From Thermodesulfovibrionales bacterium (GTDB lineage: Bacteria; Nitrospirota; Thermodesulfovibrionia; Thermodesulfovibrionales; Dissulfurispiraceae): a DNA stretch of 64,000 nucleotides. Shown here in pieces: positions 8,021 through 15,175 of the stretch; within the stretch, counting starts at the first letter, position 1; every line of letters begins with the position of its first letter. A program made the position numbers and the translations under genes. The stretch is from assembly GCA_026415695.1 (NCBI GenBank), contig JAOAGP010000098.1:1-64000 (forward strand). The letters run 5' to 3'. A model generated the notes under the pieces. That model worked only from the letters and a program-made list of their open reading frames with translations, was not told the origin of the DNA and ran no database searches.

Positions 8021-9311
8021 TCTTTTTATAGTTGTACTAACAGTTTTAGTTGCTTACTATAATTCGTTTTATGGAGTGTTTCAATTTGATGATTTTAATG
8101 TAATCGTTGACAATCAGAGGGTTCACTCATGGGAGGGATTCATTGGTGAACTGCCTCTTACGATTAGACCCCTGCTTAAGTTTACATATACGATAAACTG
8201 GATATCAGGCATGGGGATATTTGGTTATCACCTTTTTAACCTCTCTATACACATAATCAACACAATCCTCATATTTCATCTGATTAGGTCTATATCAATA
8301 AAGGATTTTGAAGAAAAACAAGCAGTCTCTATTGCGTTGCTTTCAACAATACTATTTGCACTACATCCCATTCAGACAGAGGCAGTAACATACATCTCTG
8401 GCAGGTCATCATCCATGATGACCATGTTTGTATTAATAAGCGTTTTATCCTATATCAAAGGTAATGAGATTGTTAGCAGACCCTTGCTTTATGTCGTATC
8501 ACCACTTTCTTATTTATGTGCTGTAGCTACTAAAGAGGTTGCAATATTTACCCCGTTAGTTTTACTCCTTTATAGTTGTCTTTACCTTAAAATGCAAAAA
8601 CTCATAAAAACACAGTGGGTTCATTGGCTGATATTCTTTTTAATTATTCCTATTATGCTTTTTACAAAGAGATACTCAGAAATCGTGTTTAGCGGTCTTG
8701 ATAAGATGGATTTTTTCAAAAACTTGGATTTTACCTTAAGGGGAGTTTTTTATAACCTCTCAAAGGTCTTTTTCGTTACGGAGTTAAACATAGACCCATC
8801 TCCTTCTCTGTTATATGATGATAGCACAGTGTATTGGTTTGTCTTTGCAATCATAATAATCACAACGATCATCACCGTAAAAAAGCACAGATGGTTTTCT
8901 TTTTCTGTTGCGTGGTTTATGATATTTCTATTGCCATATTTTCTCATTCCGCGAGGTGATATCCTAAACGAAAGGAATCTATATGTTTGTATGCCTGCGT
9001 TGTTTCTTGGTTTGTCTGTGATTGTCCATCGTGTTTTATCAAATCTTTGGGTCAAAAGATTGATGTTTGCCTGTCTCTTAGTTGCTCTTTGTGTTTTGAC
9101 TCATCATCGCAATACCGTTTATTACTCTGAGATTTCCCTTTGGCAAGACACGGTAAAAAAATCCCCTGATAATACAAGGGCACTTATAAATCTTGGCTAT
9201 GCATACTCGCAAAAGGGGATGCACAAAGAGGCAGAGTATTGGTTAAAAAAGGCAACAGAGACTAACAATCATGATGTTGCCTTTGAAAAGGCAAAGTCCT
9301 TGATGAATTGA
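8010..9311 (+). CDS. TMTC-like membrane O-glycosyltransferase (GT-C fold, TPR)
   Basis: A polytopic 433-residue protein resembling bacterial relatives of eukaryotic TMTC O-mannosyltransferases. An N-terminal hydrophobic helix is followed by FDDF near 26-29 (the acidic pair typical of GT-C enzymes in the first external loop), then HPIQTEAVTYISGR about 118-131 and ERNLYV near 320, all landmarks of the TMTC family. At least eight hydrophobic segments come before one or two TPR units at about 385-425. Such enzymes take sugar from a polyprenyl-phosphate donor and modify exported proteins. The ATG lies inside the end of the preceding secreted-protein gene, so translation is probably coupled. Its 3' end overlaps the convergent HD gene by 43 bases. 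Donor sugar and target are unknown. Confidence 0.72.
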   Translation: MQGSLFIVVLTVLVAYYNSFYGVFQFDDFNVIVDNQRVHSWEGFIGELPLTIRPLLKFTYTINWISGMGIFGYHLFNLSIHIINTILIFHLIRSISIKDFEEKQAVSIALLSTILFALHPIQTEAVTYISGRSSSMMTMFVLISVLSYIKGNEIVSRPLLYVVSPLSYLCAVATKEVAIFTPLVLLLYSCLYLKMQKLIKTQWVHWLIFFLIIPIMLFTKRYSEIVFSGLDKMDFFKNLDFTLRGVFYNLSKVFFVTELNIDPSPSLLYDDSTVYWFVFAIIIITTIITVKKHRWFSFSVAWFMIFLLPYFLIPRGDILNERNLYVCMPALFLGLSVIVHRVLSNLWVKRLMFACLLVALCVLTHHRNTVYYSEISLWQDTVKKSPDNTRALINLGYAYSQKGMHKEAEYWLKKATETNNHDVAFEKAKSLMN

Positions 9312-10051
9312 ATCACACCTTTTATGTCATCTTTGTTTGGAAGGGTCTGATGTATTGCATCAATGTATTGTCTCTGTAAGAGCAGATTGAATGTCTCTTT
9401 TAGATTAAGGTCAAAAACCCATGATAGTTGCAATAGTTTAAAGTCATTAAGTGTCTTTACATCTGATAGTTTGAGTAGGTTTTTTTGGTATATGCCTTTT
9501 ATGAAGTCTTCAGAATATGTTGGGGTATCTGGGAAACCTAAACCAACTGCTGATGGCTTATCTGAATCACTACTTTGATAATAATCAATAAAGACCTTCC
9601 AGATGTCCAATTTGTCAGCATCCCTTACAGCCTTAAGACATAACAGGGTATCAGGATCTGTAATATTAGTTGGGATGTGATAAGCATTATGAAATCTGAC
9701 CGAATTTAGTATTATTTCCTTTTGTTTAACATCAAGATCATCAAGGAAACACCCTCTTTGTAAAACGGTGTATGAAAGCAAACCATGATTTGCAGATTCA
9801 CTATCTTTAAATGTTCTATACTGGTTGTATTGAGGAAATCTGCCTAAATCGTGATACAAACAACTAATCCATGCTATGTCTTTCAATTCGGTTGTGACGG
9901 TATCATTAAGTATCTCATCTACATTGTCACAGACCCTGATTGTATGTTCTTCCTTTAACTTGTAGTTTTTGTAATGTTCATCGTCCTCCTCGTAATAAAA
10001 CGCTGAACAAAATCCCATAAACAAAGCCCTGTGGTAATCTCGCATTTGCAT
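9269..10051 (-). CDS. HD-domain metal-dependent phosphohydrolase
   Basis: A 260-residue soluble protein with the HD-superfamily metal set: an early His in HTIRV (about 36), the pair in YHDLG (about 67), further His in NHG and FHN, and a later Asp in RDADKLD. Such domains hydrolyse nucleotides or other phosphoesters; no partner domain such as GGDEF or RelA synthetase is present, so the substrate cannot be named. AGGTGA lies upstream of ATG at 10051; a second ATG at 10045 is possible. The gene is transcribed towards the TMTC-like gene and their last 43 bases overlap in opposite orientation. Confidence 0.7.
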   Translation of the reverse strand: MQMRDYHRALFMGFCSAFYYEEDDEHYKNYKLKEEHTIRVCDNVDEILNDTVTTELKDIAWISCLYHDLGRFPQYNQYRTFKDSESANHGLLSYTVLQRGCFLDDLDVKQKEIILNSVRFHNAYHIPTNITDPDTLLCLKAVRDADKLDIWKVFIDYYQSSDSDKPSAVGLGFPDTPTYSEDFIKGIYQKNLLKLSDVKTLNDFKLLQLSWVFDLNLKETFNLLLQRQYIDAIHQTLPNKDDIKGVIQFIKDFAFSKATS

Positions 10052-10128
10052 ATTTTCACCTGTGATTATTGTTAGATTTAGGATATAATAATGTTAATCT
10101 ATTATTTTTTCAAACATGCGGAGGGGAT

Positions 10129-10728
10129 ATGTCTTATAAATTAATCTTAAGTGCAATCATCATTGTGTTATTACCAATGCAGGCTTTTTGTGAGCAGGTA
10201 ATGAGGCATTTTGATAAGGGCAATGAATACTTCAACAAGGGTGATTACGATAAGGCAATTGTGGAATATACCAAGGTGATAAATCAAAAACCTGACTTTA
10301 TTGATGCCTTCTACAACAGAGGATTAGCCTATTACAAAAGGGGAAAATACCTTGATGCAATCAGTGATTTTACGAAAGTAATCAATACCGACATCAAAGA
10401 CGCCGAGTTATACTTCCACAGGGGACTTGCATATTTACAAAACAAGGATTACGACAAGGCGATAAATGACTACAATGAAACGATAGCCTTAAATCCAAAC
10501 TTCGCAGACGCCTATGTAAATAGAGGGATTGCCTATGCAAGAAAAGAGATGCTTGACAGGGCAATTGAGGACTACAATAAGGCTATATCTCTTAGACCAA
10601 ATGACATCCATTCATACTACTCAAGAGGTGTAGCCTTTTTCAAAAAGGCATTAGAGGATTTCAAAAGGGCTTGTGATAATGGTATTGCTCAGGCGTGTAG
10701 TGATTTTAAAAAATACTCTGAAAAATGA
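10129..10728 (+). CDS. Exported TPR protein
   Basis: A 199-residue protein with an N-terminal hydrophobic signal sequence (about 4-22, ending MQAFC) that could be a signal peptide or a lipobox-like site. About four consecutive TPR units follow (HFDKGNEYFNKGDYDKAI, DAFYNRGLAYYKRGKYLDAI and similar). A final Cys-containing unit (DNGIAQACSDFKKYSEK) resembles the end of many TPR cell-envelope proteins. TPR arrays bind partner proteins, here most likely in the periplasm. ATG at 10129, preceded by CGGAGGGG, is preferred to an upstream in-frame start at 10069, which would add 20 residues in front of the signal. The tautomerase gene begins 19 bases after the stop. Confidence 0.72.
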   Translation: MSYKLILSAIIIVLLPMQAFCEQVMRHFDKGNEYFNKGDYDKAIVEYTKVINQKPDFIDAFYNRGLAYYKRGKYLDAISDFTKVINTDIKDAELYFHRGLAYLQNKDYDKAINDYNETIALNPNFADAYVNRGIAYARKEMLDRAIEDYNKAISLRPNDIHSYYSRGVAFFKKALEDFKRACDNGIAQACSDFKKYSEK

Positions 10729-10747
10729 TGCATGGGAGGACAATTCT

Positions 10748-10951
10748 ATGCCATATGTAAATATAAAGGTAACCAAAGAGGGCTTGACCAAAGAAAAGAA
10801 ATCAGCCTTGATAAAAGGTGTAACTGAACTGCTTCAAAACCAATTGGGGAAGAATCCTCAAACTACTGTTGTAATCATTGATGAGGTTGACACTGACAAC
10901 TGGGGCATAGGTGGTGAGACCGTCACTGAGAGGAGAAAAAGGGGTTCATGA
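10748..10951 (+). CDS. 4-oxalocrotonate tautomerase family protein
   Basis: A 67-residue tautomerase starting MPYVNIKVTKEG. Removal of Met exposes the catalytic N-terminal proline, and the length is typical for the 4-OT group (60-70 residues). An arginine-bearing C-terminal tail is present. GGGAGG just before the ATG at 10748 decides this start over a longer in-frame alternative from 10673. Members of this family isomerise unsaturated 2-oxoacids. Without catabolic genes nearby the substrate is unknown. The 3' end overlaps atpZ by four bases (ATGA), so it is likely in one operon with atpZ and atpI. Confidence 0.85.
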   Translation: MPYVNIKVTKEGLTKEKKSALIKGVTELLQNQLGKNPQTTVVIIDEVDTDNWGIGGETVTERRKRGS

Positions 10952-11196
10952 ATAGTTCAATGAAGGATTTTTTATACGCAAGTTCTGTGGGCATACATTT
11001 TGTGCTGTGCACCATCGTTGGTTTGGGTATGGGTTATTTTCTTGACAAGACATTTGGCACATTCCCATATCTATCGGTTATCTTCTTTTTCATGGGTATA
11101 GCAGCTGGCATTAGAGAACTGCTTAGAATAGCAAAGAAGGAGCGTCAAAAGGATAGAGATGAAGGACAATTGGGACAAAAGCCTAAAAAAGATTAG
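10948..11196 (+). CDS. atpZ: AtpZ-like F-ATPase accessory membrane protein
   Basis: An 82-residue protein with two transmembrane helices (about 9-32 and 38-58) and a basic, charged C-terminal tail. The GMGYFLDKTFGTFPY segment between helices is the AtpZ (AtpI-like, putative F0F1-ATPase) signature. AtpZ and AtpI are small proteins encoded ahead of F0F1 genes, implicated in c-ring assembly and Mg/Ca transport. The start overlaps the tautomerase stop by ATGA, and the end overlaps atpI by 38 bases. No atpB, atpE or atpF follows, so the pair is detached from the main ATP synthase genes here. Confidence 0.78.
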   Translation: MNSSMKDFLYASSVGIHFVLCTIVGLGMGYFLDKTFGTFPYLSVIFFFMGIAAGIRELLRIAKKERQKDRDEGQLGQKPKKD

Positions 11197-11536
11197 TTTG
11201 TATGCGACATATATCATTGCACCTCTTTGTATTGTTGCACTTTTATTGTATGGTTGGAAGGCGTCATTAAGCCTTGTGCTTGGTGGTTTTTTTGCGATTG
11301 TTAATTTTAGGGGTGTTATTTGGGGTGTTCAAAACATTGTAGAACTTGACAAGGGAAAATCAAAGATGATGTTTATGACATTCTTTAGATTGATGGTCTT
11401 GTTTTCAATACTTCTGATACTGCTAATCTTTGATGTTATTCATATCCCAGCGATTGCATTAGGGCTTACAATAGTGTTTATCCTCATCTTATTGGAAGGG
11501 CTTACAAGGGCAAGGCAGATTAAGGATGAGGAATAG
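11159..11536 (+). CDS. atpI: ATP synthase subunit I family protein (AtpI)
   Basis: A 125-residue protein with four predicted membrane helices (about 12-32, 35-52, 70-92 and 95-115). The first loop carries GWKASLSLVLGGFFAIVNF, matching the ATP synthase I (AtpI/UncI) pattern. AtpI assists assembly of the sodium or proton F0 rotor ring. The reading frame starts inside atpZ with a 38-base overlap, so the two are co-translated. The usual downstream partners atpB-atpE are absent; the next feature is an antisense small membrane peptide. Confidence 0.75.
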   Translation: MKDNWDKSLKKISLYATYIIAPLCIVALLLYGWKASLSLVLGGFFAIVNFRGVIWGVQNIVELDKGKSKMMFMTFFRLMVLFSILLILLIFDVIHIPAIALGLTIVFILILLEGLTRARQIKDEE

Positions 11537-11537
11537 T

Positions 11538-11633
11538 CTATTTTTTAGATATCTTGCTTCTTAACCACGCACCAATTACAAACCCTATTGCAATAGCAAA
11601 GATGCTAATAAGTGCAATATTAAGAAACTCCAT
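11538..11633 (-). CDS. Small single-span membrane peptide (31 aa)
   Basis: A 31-codon frame starting MEFLNIALIS and ending RSKISKK. One hydrophobic helix (about 5-22) is followed by a basic tail, the usual topology of small bacterial membrane proteins. On the minus strand GGGAGG lies six bases before the ATG, which supports translation. It lies just past atpI in opposite orientation, with its stop codon 2 bases after the atpI stop, and reads away from gmhA. No family is recognised. It might be a regulatory peptide or a type-I-toxin-like peptide; nothing in the sequence decides this. Confidence 0.5.
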   Translation of the reverse strand: MEFLNIALISIFAIAIGFVIGAWLRSKISKK

Positions 11634-11738
11634 CTCTAACCTCCCATGGTTTTATTTTAGTTTAACAAATCAGCATCATAGTTGGCAGAGATTTTTTACT
11701 TGACCAATGGATGATTACTTAAGATAGACTAATAAAAT

Positions 11739-12323
11739 ATGGTGGATGAGATATTTAGGTTTTTTAATGAGAGCATAGAGATAAAAAGGGCATTTGTTGA
11801 GCAAAATGCGACCCTTATAGAAGACATCTCAAAGATGATTGCCAATGCCTTCAACGATGGCAAGAAACTCTTGATTTTTGGTAATGGTGGCAGCGCATGT
11901 GATGCATCACATATTGCAGGGGAGTTTGTAAATAGGTTTAAAAAGGACAGACCCGGACTACCTGCCATTTGTTTGAACACAGATATGGCTGTGATTACCT
12001 CAATTGCGAATGATTACGATTATAGTGAGATATTCGCAAGGCAATTAAAAACCCTTGGTGAAAAGGGAGATATTGCGATTGCAATTAGCACAAGTGGAAA
12101 TTCAAAAAACATACTAAAGGCAGTAACCGCTGCAAAAAAACGGGGGATTACCACCATAGCATTTACAGGCATGAAAGGTAATAAGTTTGCCAGTATGTGT
12201 GATTATGCATTCATAGTGCCATCTACCGATACTCCAAGGATACAAGAAACCCACATTACCCTTGCCCATGTCTTATGTCAATTAGTTGAAGACACCCTCT
12301 TTGGACATCAGATAAGAAAATAG
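11739..12323 (+). CDS. gmhA: Phosphoheptose isomerase
   Basis: A 194-residue SIS-domain isomerase converting sedoheptulose 7-phosphate to D-glycero-D-manno-heptose 7-phosphate, the first step towards LPS inner-core heptose. Diagnostic GNGGSACDASHIAGE about 49-63, STSGNS near 114, and the C-terminal QETHITLAHVLCQLVE with metal/catalytic Glu and His are present. The length is typical. No Shine-Dalgarno precedes the ATG; a TAGACT box at 11725-11730 ends eight bases before it, with TTGACC 19 bases upstream, so a leaderless start is possible. No hldE or gmhB lies adjacent. Confidence 0.9.
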   Translation: MVDEIFRFFNESIEIKRAFVEQNATLIEDISKMIANAFNDGKKLLIFGNGGSACDASHIAGEFVNRFKKDRPGLPAICLNTDMAVITSIANDYDYSEIFARQLKTLGEKGDIAIAISTSGNSKNILKAVTAAKKRGITTIAFTGMKGNKFASMCDYAFIVPSTDTPRIQETHITLAHVLCQLVEDTLFGHQIRK

Positions 12324-12357
12324 CACTTTAGACCTTATGACCAAAGCCTGCTGTGTT

Positions 12358-12387
12358 TTTACAATCACATCCAAAAGATTGTAAAAT
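12358..12387 (+). promoter_or_regulatory. Promoter of the ruvB operon, probably leaderless
   Basis: TTTACA (12358-12363), 18-base spacer, TAAAAT (12382-12387). The -10 box ends seven bases before ATG at 12395, which puts the expected transcription start at or next to the start codon. No Shine-Dalgarno sequence is present. Sequence-based call. Confidence 0.6.
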
Positions 12388-12394
12388 ACTATTC

Positions 12395-13417
12395 ATGAGA
12401 GTTGAGGACAAAAAAAGGGATACCCTTTCACCAAAGACAAACTCTGAAGAGATTCCATATGAGATTAGCCTCAGACCTAAATACCTTGATGACTTCATTG
12501 GTCAGGACAAGATAAAGGAAAACCTCAAGGTTTACATATCTGCAGCAAAGATGAGGGGCGAATCACTTGATCACATACTTTTTTTCGGACCTCCAGGGTT
12601 AGGGAAGACTACCCTTTCAACAATCATAGCAAATGAACTTAAGGTAAATATCAAGACTACCACAGGACCCATACTTGAAAAGTCTGGGGATTTAGCGGCA
12701 ATACTTACCAATCTGTCAGACAAAGATATACTCTTTATTGATGAGATTCACAGGCTTCCTCGCATGGTTGAGGAGATATTGTATCCTGCTATGGAGGATT
12801 TTAAACTGGATATAATAATCGGACAGGGTCCGAGTGCAAGGACTATGAAGATACCACTGCCAAGATTCACCCTAATCGGTGCGACAACTCGCACAGGATT
12901 ACTCACATCACCATTGAGGGATAGGTTTGGGATGGTGATAAGACTTGAGTTTTACGGTCTTGAGGATTTAAGGAAGATAGTTCATAGGTCAGCAAGACTT
13001 TTATCTGTGGAGATATCAGATGAGGCAGCAACAGAGATTGCAAAGAGGGCACGAGGGACCCCTCGTATTGCCAATAGGGTTTTAAAGAGGGTTAGAGACT
13101 TTGCACAAGTAAAAAGTGATGGTAGGATTGACATGAGCATAACTCAAGAGGCATTAAATGCATTGGAGATAGATATACATGGGCTTGATGAGATTGATAG
13201 ACGCCTGCTTCTTACCATTATAGATAGATTTAATGGTGGACCTGCAGGCATTGATGCAATTGCTGCTGCATTAAGAGAAGACAAGGAAACGATTGAGGAT
13301 GTTTACGAACCTTACCTACTACAGGAAGGATTTTTAGAAAGGACATCAAGGGGAAGGGTTGCAACGAGGATTGCTTATCAGCATCTTGGAAGGACAATCC
13401 CGCAAGGGTTGTTTTGA
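12395..13417 (+). CDS. ruvB: Holliday junction branch-migration helicase RuvB
   Basis: A 340-residue AAA+ motor that drives branch migration with RuvA during recombinational repair. Walker A GPPGLGKT, Walker B region [11 protein letters not shown], the GATTRTGLL sensor segment and the C-terminal winged helix are all present. ATG at 12395 is chosen because a -10 box ends seven bases before it; an in-frame ATG at 12353 would add 14 residues unlike the family. First gene of a nine-gene plus-strand operon. The downstream queH begins at its stop codon. ruvA and ruvC are not in the window. Confidence 0.95.
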   Translation: MRVEDKKRDTLSPKTNSEEIPYEISLRPKYLDDFIGQDKIKENLKVYISAAKMRGESLDHILFFGPPGLGKTTLSTIIANELKVNIKTTTGPILEKSGDLAAILTNLSDKDILFIDEIHRLPRMVEEILYPAMEDFKLDIIIGQGPSARTMKIPLPRFTLIGATTRTGLLTSPLRDRFGMVIRLEFYGLEDLRKIVHRSARLLSVEISDEAATEIAKRARGTPRIANRVLKRVRDFAQVKSDGRIDMSITQEALNALEIDIHGLDEIDRRLLLTIIDRFNGGPAGIDAIAAALREDKETIEDVYEPYLLQEGFLERTSRGRVATRIAYQHLGRTIPQGLF

Positions 13418-13419
13418 GG

Positions 13420-13950
13420 ATGAGATTACTGATGCATATATGTTGTGCAAACTGTGCAATATATCCAATTATTTATCTCAAGGAAAAACACATTGAGTTA
13501 TCGGGTCTATGGTTTAATCCAAACATACATCCCTTTAAGGAATATGAGGCAAGGATGTTGTCTGTAAGAGAGTTAGCATCAAAGACAAGTATTGATGTTA
13601 ATTTTATTGATACATACGGTCTTGTTGATTTTTTAAGAAATACCGTTTACAAAGAGGATAAGAGGTGTGAGTATTGTTACAAGATAAGGTTTGAGATGAC
13701 TGCGAAGATGGCAAAAGAAGAAGGTTTTGACGGTTTTACAACCTCATTATTGATAAGCCCTTTTCAAGATAGGGGTTTGATGCTAAAGATTGCTGAATCT
13801 ATAGCAGAAGATTATGGGATTATCTTCTATGATGAGGACTTAAGACCCCTTTTTAAAATGGGCAGGAAAATTGCTAAAGAGATGGGGTTTTATCAACAGA
13901 AATACTGCGGATGTATATATTCTGAGATGCAGAGGTATAGGCATGCTTGA
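13420..13950 (+). CDS. queH: Epoxyqueuosine reductase QueH
   Basis: A 176-residue member of the QueH (formerly DUF208) family, which performs the last step of queuosine synthesis, reducing epoxyqueuosine in tRNA. It is unrelated to the cobalamin-dependent QueG. The family cysteines are visible: HICCANC near the start (about 6-12), CEYCYK in the middle and YCGCIYS near the C-terminus, binding an Fe-S cluster and metal. The conserved WFNPNIHPF and SPFQDR segments also fit. A TTG at 13414 in frame would overlap the ruvB stop; ATG at 13420 gives the usual family N-terminus. queA lies three genes downstream in the same operon. Confidence 0.88.
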   Translation: MRLLMHICCANCAIYPIIYLKEKHIELSGLWFNPNIHPFKEYEARMLSVRELASKTSIDVNFIDTYGLVDFLRNTVYKEDKRCEYCYKIRFEMTAKMAKEEGFDGFTTSLLISPFQDRGLMLKIAESIAEDYGIIFYDEDLRPLFKMGRKIAKEMGFYQQKYCGCIYSEMQRYRHA

Positions 13951-14161
13951 AAACATTGCCAAGACACTGATAATTTTGGGAATTGCTGTATTTGGTATAG
14001 GGCTGATACTCTTGTTTGCTGGAAAGATACCGTGGTTGGGCAAACTGCCAGGTGATATACTCATCAAACGGGAAAATTTTACCTTCTACTTTCCACTTGC
14101 AACAAGTATCCTTATCAGTGTTGTGTTGACATTTATCTTTTGGTTGTTTAGCAAGAGGTAA
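13943..14161 (+). CDS. DUF2905 small membrane protein
   Basis: A 72-residue protein with two membrane helices (about 5-25 and 47-68) joined by a short loop carrying GKIPWLGKLPGDI and KRENFTFYFPL, the DUF2905 signature. The function of the family is unknown. ATG at 13943 overlaps the queH end by eight bases. In-frame extension to 13871 would add non-family sequence and is rejected. In many genomes DUF2905 genes lie with ruvB, queA and spoIID-like genes, as here; the meaning of that linkage is not known. Confidence 0.82.
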   Translation: MLENIAKTLIILGIAVFGIGLILLFAGKIPWLGKLPGDILIKRENFTFYFPLATSILISVVLTFIFWLFSKR

Positions 14162-14164
14162 GGG

Positions 14165-15175
14165 ATGAGTAAATGGATTGTGTGTCTGACAAATGTGTTG
14201 CTTATAGTATTTTTCTTTTGCCTTAATGATGTAGTCTTTGCTGAAACGAAGGTGAGGGTGTTGATTGCAGACGGTAAGAAGTTTAAGATACCAGCAAAGG
14301 ATGAAAAGGTTGAAAGGCTTGGAAACGCCAAAGGGGATGCGTATTTAGATGGTATGAGGTATAAGGGCAATATTGAGGTATGGAAGGGTAATGGCGGGCT
14401 ATACCTCGTCAACGAGTTAACGCTTGAAGACTACATAAAGGGTGTGGTTGTTGGGGAGATGGGTGCAAGTTGGGAGATTGAGGCACTAAAGGCACAGGCG
14501 GTTGCTGCAAGGACATATGCAGTATTTCAGATGAACAATGGTATTAGACAAAAACCCATTAGGTATCATCTAACATCCTCTGTGCTTCATCAGGTTTTTA
14601 AGGGTGGCAACATCCCCGAAAGTATATCCAAGGCAGTGGATGAGACAAAAGGAGAGGTGATACTTTTTGAAGGTAAACCCATCATTGCTTATTACCACTC
14701 AACAAGTGGGGGGATGACGGAGGAGGCATCGGAGGTATTTATGAATGGGTATCCTTATCTCGTTCCTGTTGAGACATCAAGTGAACTTTCACCTTACCAC
14801 ATATGGGAAAGAAAGATACCCATAGTTGAGATAGAAAATGCCACCCAGTTAAAGGGCATCAGGGATATCCAGATTGAATCATATACTGTCAGCGACAGGG
14901 TCAAGGATATTAGATTTATACTTCAAGACAAAGAGATACTCTTTCCAGCAAAGGATCTTAGGAAAAATCTTGGATGGGATAGATTACCAAGCACACTTAT
15001 TACCAACATCACAAAGGATGGTGATGACTATATCTTTGAAGGAAGGGGATATGGTCATGGTGTAGGGATGTGCCAGTGGACAGCACTTGATATGGCGAAA
15101 AAGGGAATGAACTATAAAGAGATACTTGGCTATTTTTATCCCAATACAACTATACAGCGATATGAATCTAAGTGA
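14165..15175 (+). CDS. SpoIID/LytB-domain exported protein
   Basis: A 336-residue exported protein. Signal peptide about 1-27 (hydrophobic stretch ending VVFAE), then a SpoIID/LytB domain with ALKAQAVAARTYAV (about 104-117), HSTSGGMTEEASEVF, and the C-terminal YGHGVGMCQWTA. SpoIID proteins are lytic transglycosylases acting on denuded peptidoglycan glycan strands; in non-sporulating bacteria the homologues are thought to act in cell-wall turnover or division. The SPOR-domain gene two positions downstream also points to septal peptidoglycan. AGAGGTAAGGG lies before the ATG. Its 3' end overlaps queA by 14 bases. Confidence 0.82.
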   Translation: MSKWIVCLTNVLLIVFFFCLNDVVFAETKVRVLIADGKKFKIPAKDEKVERLGNAKGDAYLDGMRYKGNIEVWKGNGGLYLVNELTLEDYIKGVVVGEMGASWEIEALKAQAVAARTYAVFQMNNGIRQKPIRYHLTSSVLHQVFKGGNIPESISKAVDETKGEVILFEGKPIIAYYHSTSGGMTEEASEVFMNGYPYLVPVETSSELSPYHIWERKIPIVEIENATQLKGIRDIQIESYTVSDRVKDIRFILQDKEILFPAKDLRKNLGWDRLPSTLITNITKDGDDYIFEGRGYGHGVGMCQWTALDMAKKGMNYKEILGYFYPNTTIQRYESK

